Source: Clostridiales bacterium (GTDB lineage: Bacteria > Bacillota > Clostridia > Oscillospirales > Ruminococcaceae). From it: a stretch of DNA of 11,117 nt. Position numbers and translations under genes: made by a program. This document shows positions 4,889 through 11,117 of this stretch, piece by piece; within the stretch, counting starts at the first letter, position 1; each line of letters begins with the position of its first letter. Under the pieces are notes generated by a model. That model was not told the DNA's origin, did no database searches, and was given only the letters and a program-made list of their open reading frames with translations. The DNA lies in the NCBI GenBank assembly GCA_012799315.1, contig JAAZLM010000142.1, forward strand, positions 1 to 11,117, in the 5' to 3' direction.

Positions 4889-6595
4889 ATGAATAATCAG
4901 AACAATAGCGATAACCACAAACCATCGTCGCAACCAATGCAAGGGGGGAATTTCCCGAACCAACCACCCCCACCAATGCAAGGGGGGAATTTCCCAAATC
5001 AACCGCCCCCACCAATGCAAGGGGGGAGATTCCCAAATCAACCGCCCCCACCAATGCAAGGTGGAGTATATGCCAATCAGTATAATTATAGATATAGCAA
5101 GCCTAGAACGCAGTATAATTTCTCCAAATCGCAGATAGTATTTGCATGGTTATCATTGCTGATAGGCTATTTATTTGTTAAATTTCTTATGACGGGGCAT
5201 ATCGGTATTTCCGCCACGATATTCACCATTGTTTTCCTTGCCTTTTCGGTAAGTTATAATGCAGCGAAGGGCATCAACCAAAGTGGCAGAACAGTGATAC
5301 AATTACTGATCTTAGTTGTATTCAGTGCAGTATTTGCATTAACATCGAATGAAACTATTAAATCCTGGAATATGTTATTTCTATGGATCGCCACACTCTA
5401 TTGGATCTATACTTCCGCACAAAATAGGGAGAGTGAGCGGATCGATAGGATGGTTTTCTTTGATGTTATTAAGGCAATGTTTGTAATGCCATTTTCAACT
5501 TATGGCGCCGCACCGAGCGCAGCATTTAACGGATTTAAGAAAACAAAACTGGGCAGGAAGTTCTGGCTATCACTTTTAGGGCTTGTAATGGCAATACCTG
5601 TCACATGGATTGTATCGCTACTACTTGTCAATGCCGACCCGATTTTTAAACAGATATTTGAATACATATTCAATGACTTTTTTAGGAAGATTGTGACCGC
5701 ATTATTCCAAACAGTGGTCGGCTTACCGTTTGCATTCTATATGTTCGGCGCATTATATGCAAATGGCGAGAAGAAGAACAAAGATGTTATGACGAATGCG
5801 GAGAATGAAAATACTATCCGATCATTCAGAATATGCCCGAATACAGTTGCGTATTTTGCAGTTGGCCCATTATGTTTTATGTATTTTCTATATTTTATCT
5901 CACAGGCTGCATATTTTCTGTCGGCATTTTCAAATATCGTGCCGCAAAAATATAGCTATGCTCAATATGCAAGACGCGGATTTTTCGAATTATGTATTGT
6001 TTGCGTAATAAATATAATAATAATCTTACTAATGGATTTACTAATCGAACGCAAAGACGGTAAAAGGGCAGGCCTTCATAGATTCTACATTGGGTTCATT
6101 TCCGTTCTAACACTTGTTATTATAGCGACGGCTTTGCGCAAGATGGCGCTATATATTGGCGAATTCGGACTAACACCGCTTAGAGTATATTCGAGTTGGT
6201 TCATAATTCTACTAGGTCTAGTTTTCATAGCAATAACGATTCGCCAATTTGCAGTGAATTTCAACTGGATCGGCATGATTGTAGCTACAACGGTTATAAT
6301 GTTCGGCATTCTCTGCTTTGGCGATGTAGATGGTAATATAGCAAAATACAACGTCAATATGTATCAGAGTGGAAGAAATGACGAGATTGACATTAATATG
6401 ATAACATGGAGGTTATCATATTCCGCAGTTGAATATGTTGTTCCCTTATGCGATGATAGTGATCCAGATGTTGCCGAAAGTGCAAAAAGATATATCGACA
6501 GGAAAGAAGATCAGATCAGTAGAGATGACGATTGGAGAGGTTTTAATTTTGCAAAATATCGTGCTAAAAAGGCAATTGCTAATTATAGAGAATAA
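4889..6595 (+). CDS. DUF4153/DUF4173-type polytopic membrane protein with a proline-rich repeat N-terminus
   Basis: A 568-residue integral membrane protein. The start is ATG 4889, eight bases after GGAGG (4876-4880). The N-terminal ~70 residues are soluble and low-complexity, with three copies of MQGGNFPNQPPPP (one has R for N) and a fourth partial MQGG. About eleven hydrophobic helices follow, from residue ~83 to ~485. The late segments ALRKMALYIGEFGLTPLRVY and GDVDGNIAKYNVNMY are characteristic of the DUF4173/DUF4153 group as I recall it. A soluble charged tail of about 80 residues closes the protein and includes LSYSAVEYVVPLCDDSDPDV. No catalytic motif is visible. The proline/glycine/asparagine repeats resemble a flexible cytosolic or interaction tail. 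The first gene of the operon, it is followed 62 bases later by moxR. The function of the family is not established. Confidence 0.85.
   Translation: MNNQNNSDNHKPSSQPMQGGNFPNQPPPPMQGGNFPNQPPPPMQGGRFPNQPPPPMQGGVYANQYNYRYSKPRTQYNFSKSQIVFAWLSLLIGYLFVKFLMTGHIGISATIFTIVFLAFSVSYNAAKGINQSGRTVIQLLILVVFSAVFALTSNETIKSWNMLFLWIATLYWIYTSAQNRESERIDRMVFFDVIKAMFVMPFSTYGAAPSAAFNGFKKTKLGRKFWLSLLGLVMAIPVTWIVSLLLVNADPIFKQIFEYIFNDFFRKIVTALFQTVVGLPFAFYMFGALYANGEKKNKDVMTNAENENTIRSFRICPNTVAYFAVGPLCFMYFLYFISQAAYFLSAFSNIVPQKYSYAQYARRGFFELCIVCVINIIIILLMDLLIERKDGKRAGLHRFYIGFISVLTLVIIATALRKMALYIGEFGLTPLRVYSSWFIILLGLVFIAITIRQFAVNFNWIGMIVATTVIMFGILCFGDVDGNIAKYNVNMYQSGRNDEIDINMITWRLSYSAVEYVVPLCDDSDPDVAESAKRYIDRKEDQISRDDDWRGFNFAKYRAKKAIANYRE
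4937..5065 (+). repeat. 39-bp tandem repeat inside the DUF4173 gene
   Basis: Three full 39-base units start at 4937, 4976 and 5015, with a partial fourth copy at 5054-5065. Each unit encodes 13 residues, M-Q-G-G-(N/R)-F-P-N-Q-P-P-P-P. Copies 1 and 2 differ only at a few bases; copy 3 has an arginine codon in place of asparagine. As the unit is a multiple of three, copy-number change would keep the frame. Each unit also carries a run of six Gs and a run of four or five Cs, which could favour slippage. Confidence 0.95.
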
Positions 6596-6615
6596 TTTTT
6601 GAAAATCATCGTATT

Positions 6616-6643
6616 AGAATTTCCGCTATAAATGTGATAATAG
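6616..6643 (+). promoter_or_regulatory. Weak candidate internal promoter before moxR
   Basis: Within the 62-base gap after the DUF4173 gene, GATAAT (6637-6642) carries an extended TGT before it. Sixteen bases upstream is TTAGAA, which matches the -35 consensus poorly. No terminator is visible in the gap, so moxR is more likely read from the upstream promoter, with this site at most a supplement. Confidence 0.2.
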
Positions 6644-6657
6644 TTATGGGGTAAAAA

Positions 6658-7596
6658 ATGAAAAATGTAAGCGAAGTCGCCAGTAAGTTAAAAGAAAACA
6701 TAGAAAAAGTAATCGTTGGCAAGAGTGACGAGATAGAACTTGTAATTCTGTCGTTGTTTTGCGGTGGGCATATTCTGCTTGAAGATGTCCCCGGTACGGG
6801 GAAAACCACTCTTGCTAGAGCGATCGCAAAGTCGATAGAATTAGATTATAAGCGCATCCAATTCACTCCCGATCTACTGCCGATGGATTTAACCGGGATA
6901 AATTACTACAACCAAAAGCAGCAGGAATTCATCTTCCGGAACGGGCCCGTGTTCACCAACATTCTACTTGCCGATGAGATCAATCGTGCGACGCCACGAA
7001 CACAATCGAGCCTCCTTGAATGTATGCAGGAAGGGCAGGTAAGTATCGACGGTGTCACACACCAGTTAGAGATGCCATTCATAGTAATAGCAACACAGAA
7101 TCCAATTGAAACACAGGGCACATTCCCATTGCCGGAGGCACAGCTCGATAGATTCTTTATAATGCTATCGCTTGGCTATCCTCATGCGAATGACGAGAAA
7201 GATCTTCTTTCAAGAATTGAGGGGAGTCACCCCATCGACAGTATTACAAGTGTAATAAGTAAACAGGAATTGCTAGACGTACAGGATCAAGTTAAAAAAG
7301 TGCTGGTGAGCGATGCAGTGCGACAATACATCGTCGATATTGTCAATGCAACACGAGAACACAGCAGTATCCGCCTCGGAGCAAGTCCTAGAGGGAGTAT
7401 TGCCCTAATGCAAGCATCTCAAGGGCTAGCGGCAATTAACGGGCGGGAATTCGTTCTGCCCGATGATGTTAAGAAGATGAGTGCGAATGTTCTAGCTCAC
7501 AGGATTATATGCAGCGGATTTTCTTCTAGTCAACAAAAGGACAATTCTGCCGATATTATTGCAGATATACTAGATACCGTACCGGCACCGATTTAG
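6658..7596 (+). CDS. MoxR-family AAA+ ATPase
   Basis: A 312-residue cytosolic ATPase of normal MoxR length. The Walker A site is DVPGTGKTTLA with K49. Walker B is ILLADEIN with D106-E107. Sensor 1 is in IATQNPIE (N148), followed by the MoxR-typical GTFPLPEAQLDRF with R165. Sensor 2 is LGASPRGS with R245. MoxR proteins act as chaperone-like remodelers, usually with vWA or DUF58 partners encoded next to them, as is the case here (the next gene starts 9 bases after the stop). The ATG is preceded by only a modest GGGG site (6648-6651) six bases away. All catalytic elements are intact, so the ATPase should be active. Its client is unknown; the neighbours suggest something in the membrane or cell wall. 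Confidence 0.95.
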   Translation: MKNVSEVASKLKENIEKVIVGKSDEIELVILSLFCGGHILLEDVPGTGKTTLARAIAKSIELDYKRIQFTPDLLPMDLTGINYYNQKQQEFIFRNGPVFTNILLADEINRATPRTQSSLLECMQEGQVSIDGVTHQLEMPFIVIATQNPIETQGTFPLPEAQLDRFFIMLSLGYPHANDEKDLLSRIEGSHPIDSITSVISKQELLDVQDQVKKVLVSDAVRQYIVDIVNATREHSSIRLGASPRGSIALMQASQGLAAINGREFVLPDDVKKMSANVLAHRIICSGFSSSQQKDNSADIIADILDTVPAPI

Positions 7597-7605
7597 GCGA
7601 TTATT

Positions 7606-8745
7606 ATGATAGTAATTGCAGTAGTTATTATCCTGATTATGATATCACTGGCGGAGGTTTTCCTATATCGTAAAAAGGGATTCGATAGAATTGAATATAA
7701 GCTATCTTTAAGCAGTGATGAAGTCAATGAGGGCGATGAAATTGAAATTATTGAGGAAATTTCTAACGGCAAGTTTCTGCCGATACCGTGGCTCAAGACG
7801 GAGATAGTCACTTCAAGATGGCTGGATTTTGCTGGGGCAAATGCGCAAATCACAAACGATTCTCGCTATGTGCCTAGCTTTTTTGCGCTTAGTGGGCATG
7901 AGAAGATTATCCGCAGATGGCACGTAAAATGCATTCGCAGGGGAGTATATCGACTCGATAAAATTAATTTAATAACATCGGACTTGTTCGGCATCGTCAT
8001 ACAGTCAAAGCTAGCGCCCGCCAATGAAGAAGTTATCGTATTGCCGACACCGATTCGCCTAGATGATTATATTATGTCACCGCAAATGCTAGGTGGTGAA
8101 ATGGTGGTCCGCCGCCATATTATTGAAGATGTCTTTGAGCCGATCGGCATTCGTGAATATGTAGATGGCGATAGCATGGGGAAAATTCATTGGAAGGCGA
8201 CCGCAAGCCATGGCGAACTAATGACTATCAGGAATGAATATAATGTGGAAAACAGTATCACAATCATCATGAATATGGAGATGGGGGAATATAGCATCTC
8301 ATCGGCACGTGGCATTAAATTGCTGGAGCTTAGCATCAAATGTTCTGCTGCACTTTTTCAAAAAGCGCACAGAATGGTGATACCGTTCTGCCTGATTGCG
8401 AATACTAATATCGATGGCGAAGACGGTGGAATCTCATCACCGCTTAGCACGGGGAGAGAGCATTATAATAACTTAATGCGCACACTTGCCAAGATAGAGC
8501 CGAATTCGACAGGTCGATTCGGCACATTCCTAAAAAGGGAATCCAGATCCATTAATACTAGTGAGATTGCGATTATTACTGCATATGTAGATGATGATAT
8601 AATCGACTTTGTTCGGTTTAAGAATAGGAGTGGCATCAGGGTGACAATATTCCTGACGGCATTAATCGATGGCGATATTCCGCACGATATACCGATAATC
8701 AACATCGCCGATCGAATTGATGAGCGGGGTGATGAAATTGGCTAG
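7606..8745 (+). CDS. DUF58 domain protein with one N-terminal membrane anchor
   Basis: A 379-residue protein with a single N-terminal hydrophobic helix (about 2-20), a beta-rich region (about 30-150), and the DUF58 signature REYVDGDSMGKIHWKATASHG followed by ELMTIR (183-209). The C-terminal half has the layout of a von Willebrand A fold, but the metal-site D-x-S-x-S is not seen: the expected strand reads IIMNMEMGEYS (220-230). This half may therefore bind partners without metal, as in many DUF58 proteins. The ribosome binding site is weak (TAGGCGA) and the gene follows moxR by nine bases, so translational coupling is likely. It overlaps the start of the next gene. Family role: partner of MoxR ATPases; the biochemical activity is not established. 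Confidence 0.92.
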   Translation: MIVIAVVIILIMISLAEVFLYRKKGFDRIEYKLSLSSDEVNEGDEIEIIEEISNGKFLPIPWLKTEIVTSRWLDFAGANAQITNDSRYVPSFFALSGHEKIIRRWHVKCIRRGVYRLDKINLITSDLFGIVIQSKLAPANEEVIVLPTPIRLDDYIMSPQMLGGEMVVRRHIIEDVFEPIGIREYVDGDSMGKIHWKATASHGELMTIRNEYNVENSITIIMNMEMGEYSISSARGIKLLELSIKCSAALFQKAHRMVIPFCLIANTNIDGEDGGISSPLSTGREHYNNLMRTLAKIEPNSTGRFGTFLKRESRSINTSEIAIITAYVDDDIIDFVRFKNRSGIRVTIFLTALIDGDIPHDIPIINIADRIDERGDEIG

Positions 8746-10096
8746 GATATTGAAGCAGATTTCCATACTCGCATTATTATCACTGAACCTACCTCTCATT
8801 GTTTTCTTTGAAACTATAAGATTTGGTCGGCTCAGCCCAGTCCGATTAACAGCATATATATTAGTTATTATAGCCTCAACTTTATTAGCGCTGATAATGC
8901 AAAAACTACTATCTAAAGCCGATGGAATATCCACCGCCAAACGTAGAATTATCCTAGGAGTGGGGATGCTTGCGCTTTTGGTAATATCAGCATTTGCATT
9001 GCAGCAATTCGGCGCATTGTTCATTATTACAATGCTGATGGTATCATCATATTCATTCATCACTATTTCATGGAGCTATCGACTAGGCTATGGTGATATA
9101 TTATCGAAGAAAATGCTGATTGTATTCCTAATCACCAATGTTTTCGGACTGATTATTTCAAGGATAATCGGCGCAAACAGCTTAAATGCATTGGGAATAA
9201 TTGTGATGTTAATCGAGATAGCAATTGTCGCACTTGCATATGCAGTTGTATCGAATCAGCAGAATATCGATTTCCAATTAAGACGCAGAAAAAACACAGA
9301 TGAACAATTGCCGCCACGGGTAAGGCATTTTAATTTAACTTTAGTTCTAGTAATGATAATAATTGCAATATTTAGCATTGCCCTATCGCCGATCATCGTC
9401 TTTGCAATGCGTGGCATAATAAATTTAGCGATTTTAGGACTGCGCTCACTACTTTCCCTATTTATTGATACGGGCGATAGCGGCGAAATTGGGCAGGGGA
9501 ACCAATTGCCACCGGGGCAGGGGAATATTGATATATGGCAGAATCCAATTATATATCTGCTAGAATTCCTAGCTGTTGTAGGGATTGCATATCTTGTAAT
9601 AAAATTTAGAAAGCAAATTCTAAATAAAATTGCTTTAGGATTTAAGAAGATAATTGCATTTATAAGTGATATTTTGAATCGCCAGTTGAAAGAGCAGGAT
9701 AGCATCAATAATAGATATTACTATGACGAAACAATAAAGATTCAAAGAAGCGAAATAAGCAATATCCGTGAGCAGAACGAACTAAGAATATGGCGAAGGA
9801 AATATCGCAAATATAAAAAAAGCAGCGATAATGAGGATAAGTATCGCATTGGCTATCGGCTTATTCGGGATTACCATATGATTTTATCGAGGACATGGAG
9901 CGATTCCAATGGAATTAAAGCCTCCGACACTCCGTACGAAGGATTGGCGAAGTTGAGCCGATCGCCGGAATATGATGCATTCGCCGATATTACCGATGGC
10001 TATAGCTATCTCCATTATGGCGGAATTCCCCCCACTGATGAGGACATCATAAATATGAATAGGTATCTTCATCTTGCATACAGAAATAAAATTTGA
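8738..10096 (+). CDS. Polytopic membrane protein with a DUF4129-like C-terminal tail (TgpA-like, no transglutaminase domain)
   Basis: About 452 residues. Some seven to nine hydrophobic helices occupy the first ~300 residues. An exposed glycine/proline linker containing GQGNQLPPGQGN lies before the last helix. A basic cytosolic tail of ~140 residues follows and ends with SDTPYEGLAKL ... AFADITDGYSYLHYGG, the pattern of DUF4129. Proteins in this operon position often carry a transglutaminase-like domain between the helices and the tail. No Cys-His-Asp triad or suitable domain is present here. I place the start at TTG 8738, eight bases after GGGG (8726-8729), as for the TTG starts of rpmE and pgcA. 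ATG 8732 or ATG 8720 are alternatives with worse spacing. It overlaps the DUF58 gene by eight bases. It is the last gene of the operon, before a hairpin. Confidence 0.82.
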   Translation: MARILKQISILALLSLNLPLIVFFETIRFGRLSPVRLTAYILVIIASTLLALIMQKLLSKADGISTAKRRIILGVGMLALLVISAFALQQFGALFIITMLMVSSYSFITISWSYRLGYGDILSKKMLIVFLITNVFGLIISRIIGANSLNALGIIVMLIEIAIVALAYAVVSNQQNIDFQLRRRKNTDEQLPPRVRHFNLTLVLVMIIIAIFSIALSPIIVFAMRGIINLAILGLRSLLSLFIDTGDSGEIGQGNQLPPGQGNIDIWQNPIIYLLEFLAVVGIAYLVIKFRKQILNKIALGFKKIIAFISDILNRQLKEQDSINNRYYYDETIKIQRSEISNIREQNELRIWRRKYRKYKKSSDNEDKYRIGYRLIRDYHMILSRTWSDSNGIKASDTPYEGLAKLSRSPEYDAFADITDGYSYLHYGGIPPTDEDIINMNRYLHLAYRNKI

Positions 10097-10104
10097 TCAT
10101 AAAA

Positions 10105-10140
10105 TTTTCAACCCCCACCAATTAAGGCGGGGGTTGAAAA
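10105..10140. terminator. Strong hairpin between convergent genes
   Basis: TTTTCAACCCCC pairs with GGGGGTTGAAAA (twelve pairs). Two further C-G pairs lie beyond an A/C mismatch, and the loop is AATTAA. It starts eight bases after the DUF4129-like gene and ends three bases before the bofA stop, so it probably terminates both operons. The flanking runs are T on the 5' side and A on the 3' side, the reverse of a usual bidirectional terminator, and there is no U run directly after the GC stem on either strand. The function is therefore inferred from position. Confidence 0.6.
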
Positions 10141-10143
10141 CTG

Positions 10144-10395
10144 CTAGAAAATAGCACATAACATTAGCAATACCGTGCCGGGGATACCAAGAGTAAGAGC
10201 TACAACTGCGGTGAATAGATTAATCTGGACTGTCAGCCCTAGCAACGCACCAATGTAGCTAATTGCAAATAATGATGCTGCACCGCTGAACATACCGGTT
10301 AGAGCACGTCGAATCGGATTTTCACTTCTTCCGTAATGAAATAACATCACAATACCTGAGATAGCGCAAATTGCAATAAGAATATAGCCCCACAT
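10144..10395 (-). CDS. bofA: Pro-sigma-K processing inhibitor BofA family protein
   Basis: An 83-residue membrane protein. The signature INLFTAVVALTLGIPGTVLL (58-77) includes N59, T62, A63, G70, P72 and G73, the conserved BofA pattern. Two hydrophobic segments (about 3-19 and 37-56) precede it. In Bacillus, BofA holds the intramembrane protease SpoIVFB inactive in the mother cell, with SpoIVFA, until a forespore signal arrives. The gene lies 14 bases after yaaL, matching the B. subtilis neighbourhood yaaL-bofA. The ATG follows an AAGGGTGTGA site that overlaps the yaaL stop. Its presence suggests sporulation, although BofA-like genes also persist in some lineages where the pathway differs. The partner proteins are not in this window. 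Confidence 0.88.
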   Translation of the reverse strand: MWGYILIAICAISGIVMLFHYGRSENPIRRALTGMFSGAASLFAISYIGALLGLTVQINLFTAVVALTLGIPGTVLLMLCAIF

Positions 10396-10409
10396 TAAAT
10401 GTCACACCC

Positions 10410-10685
10410 TTAATTTTTGTATGGTTCACGACATACACCAATTGATTTTGCTTGTCGGAGGAGATATCTATACCTTGCCTTGAGCGCCATCCCCTCATAT
10501 ACAATCGCCTCAATTAAATCGGCATCACTAATTAGATTAAAGCTTTCTTCATTTCTTTTGATTTTATCGCATATAAGCCGCAATGCCTCGGATATTTCTC
10601 GTCCTTTTTCATCTTGAGCATCGCATTCTTTATGCCTTACCGCAGTGGCAAATTCACGAACTTTACCTTTTACGATACCTTCCAT
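10410..10685 (-). CDS. yaaL: YaaL family protein (DUF2508)
   Basis: A 91-residue soluble, charged, probably helical protein of unknown function. The C-terminal pattern SDADLIEAIVYEGMALKARY followed by RYLLRQAKSIGV matches DUF2508/YaaL, a short family found beside recR and bofA in Firmicutes. The start is ATG 10685, after a strong AAGGAGG (10694-10700, complement). A longer in-frame reading to 10715 would start upstream of this ribosome binding site and is rejected. It is co-transcribed with bofA. No recR is present here; it may lie elsewhere. Compared with B. subtilis YaaL it has a longer N-terminus (about 45 residues before the conserved part). Confidence 0.85.
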   Translation of the reverse strand: MEGIVKGKVREFATAVRHKECDAQDEKGREISEALRLICDKIKRNEESFNLISDADLIEAIVYEGMALKARYRYLLRQAKSIGVCREPYKN

Positions 10686-10742
10686 ATAAGTTTCCTCCTT
10701 CGCACACCTTACCATATTTTATGTGTTAATTATGGGCGATTA

Positions 10743-10768
10743 TTCATGATATTATACATCTTATCCAT
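10743..10768 (-). promoter_or_regulatory. Candidate promoter region for yaaL-bofA
   Basis: On the minus strand two TATAAT boxes occur in this AT-rich stretch, but neither has a good -35 at normal distance. TTGCAT is only 15 bases from the nearer box. I could not match it to sigma-E, F, G or K consensus. The divergent Cys-rich gene must also be transcribed from this 176-base gap (10686-10861). Confidence 0.25.
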
Positions 10769-10861
10769 TATATGCAAGATTAATTGATGTTGTTTATGAT
10801 TATACTAACTAATGATAGCGCAAAGATATGTGGTATTAAAGTTTTTGCAAGGAGGATGAAG

Positions 10862-11035
10862 ATGGAACATTGTAAATATGTATATGAAAGATATTGCCCA
10901 AATATTGGGGATAATGTAATAGTGGAAGAAACAGTGGATAATAAGGGCTTGATAAATGCCGTTTGCTGCAATCAAGATAAATGTATAGAGGAATCGGGCG
11001 GCTGTCAGAATGAAGCATTTTCCAGCCAACAATAA
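10862..11035 (+). CDS. Small cysteine-rich protein of unknown function
   Basis: A 57-residue soluble protein with six cysteines (C4, C12, C35, C36, C41, C48). The spacing is C-x7-C and then CC-x4-C-x6-C. The second cluster reads CCNQDKCIEESGGC and the first CKYVYERYCPNIGD. The pattern suggests a small metal-binding or disulfide-stabilised fold, with no signal peptide, so metal binding (zinc or iron-sulfur) is the more natural guess. The start is ATG 10862, six bases after a perfect AAGGAGG (10849-10855); this excellent site is the best evidence that it is a real gene. It is transcribed divergently from yaaL-bofA. I do not recognise a named family. Confidence 0.75.
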   Translation: MEHCKYVYERYCPNIGDNVIVEETVDNKGLINAVCCNQDKCIEESGGCQNEAFSSQQ

Positions 11036-11117
11036 GAACGAAATTTACCATATTATATTAGTATATTCAGTTTTAATATATATATGCGTTTGCAATCCGA
11101 TGATAATGATGATATAA

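Noticed and set aside
4862..5059. Minus-strand ORF with tryptophan-rich repeats (HWWGRLIWE type)
   Set aside because: It is the antisense reading of the 39-bp repeat in the DUF4173 gene, with no ribosome binding site or promoter.
9256..9708. Minus-strand 150-codon open frame inside the DUF4129-like gene
   Set aside because: It is a shadow of a real gene with clear membrane topology and family tail; the antisense product shows no recognisable domain.
11084..11117. Possible start of a further gene (ATG CGT TTG CAA) at the right edge
   Set aside because: Only eleven codons are visible, and the upstream bases (TTTTAATATATAT) contain no ribosome binding site.

Overview
The window looks like chromosomal housekeeping DNA from an AT-rich, low-GC Gram-positive bacterium of clostridial type. 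The signs are Bacillus-like sigma-A promoters (TTGaca/TATAaT, several with an extended TGn -10), strong GGAGG/GAGGTGAT ribosome binding sites, repeated use of TTG starts, a dgt-dnaG gene order, and a yaaL-bofA pair. BofA inhibits pro-sigma-K processing, which points to an endospore former or a recent descendant of one. I cannot name the genus. There are no IS elements, phage genes, CRISPR arrays, tRNAs or rRNAs. Layout, left part (minus strand, 1-2240): the first 12 codons of a probable dnaG primase gene, dgt (HD-domain dNTPase), yigZ/IMPACT family (UPF0029), and rpmE (zinc-type ribosomal protein L31) with its own promoter, a structured leader and a terminator. yigZ is the oddest gene here. 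Its reading frame is full length and aligns to the family from the first residues, but it has no ATG/GTG/TTG at the expected start. An ATC codon sits at ideal distance from an extended Shine-Dalgarno sequence, with an in-frame TAG just before it. Middle (plus strand, 2400-4760): a 307-base gap (2136-2442) holds only the divergent rpmE and phosphoglucomutase promoters and the rpmE leader. A complete alpha-phosphohexomutase follows, closed by a textbook terminator, then a small four-helix membrane protein of unknown function with a strong promoter. Right-middle (plus strand, 4825-10096): a promoter precedes a DUF4153/DUF4173-type polytopic membrane protein whose N-terminus carries a 39-bp tandem repeat. 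It is followed closely by a MoxR-family AAA+ ATPase, a DUF58 protein, and a polytopic membrane protein with a DUF4129-like C-terminal tail. MoxR-DUF58-DUF4129 is a known but poorly understood envelope module. Here the last protein lacks the transglutaminase domain often found in it, and the DUF4173 protein sits directly upstream. Right end: a long hairpin separates this operon from the convergent yaaL-bofA pair on the minus strand. Divergent from yaaL is a 57-residue, six-cysteine protein of unknown function. The last 82 bases show no supported feature. The most useful items for follow-up are the apparent AUC start of yigZ, the transglutaminase-less MoxR/DUF58 cluster with its repeat-bearing DUF4173 partner, and the rpmE leader hairpin.
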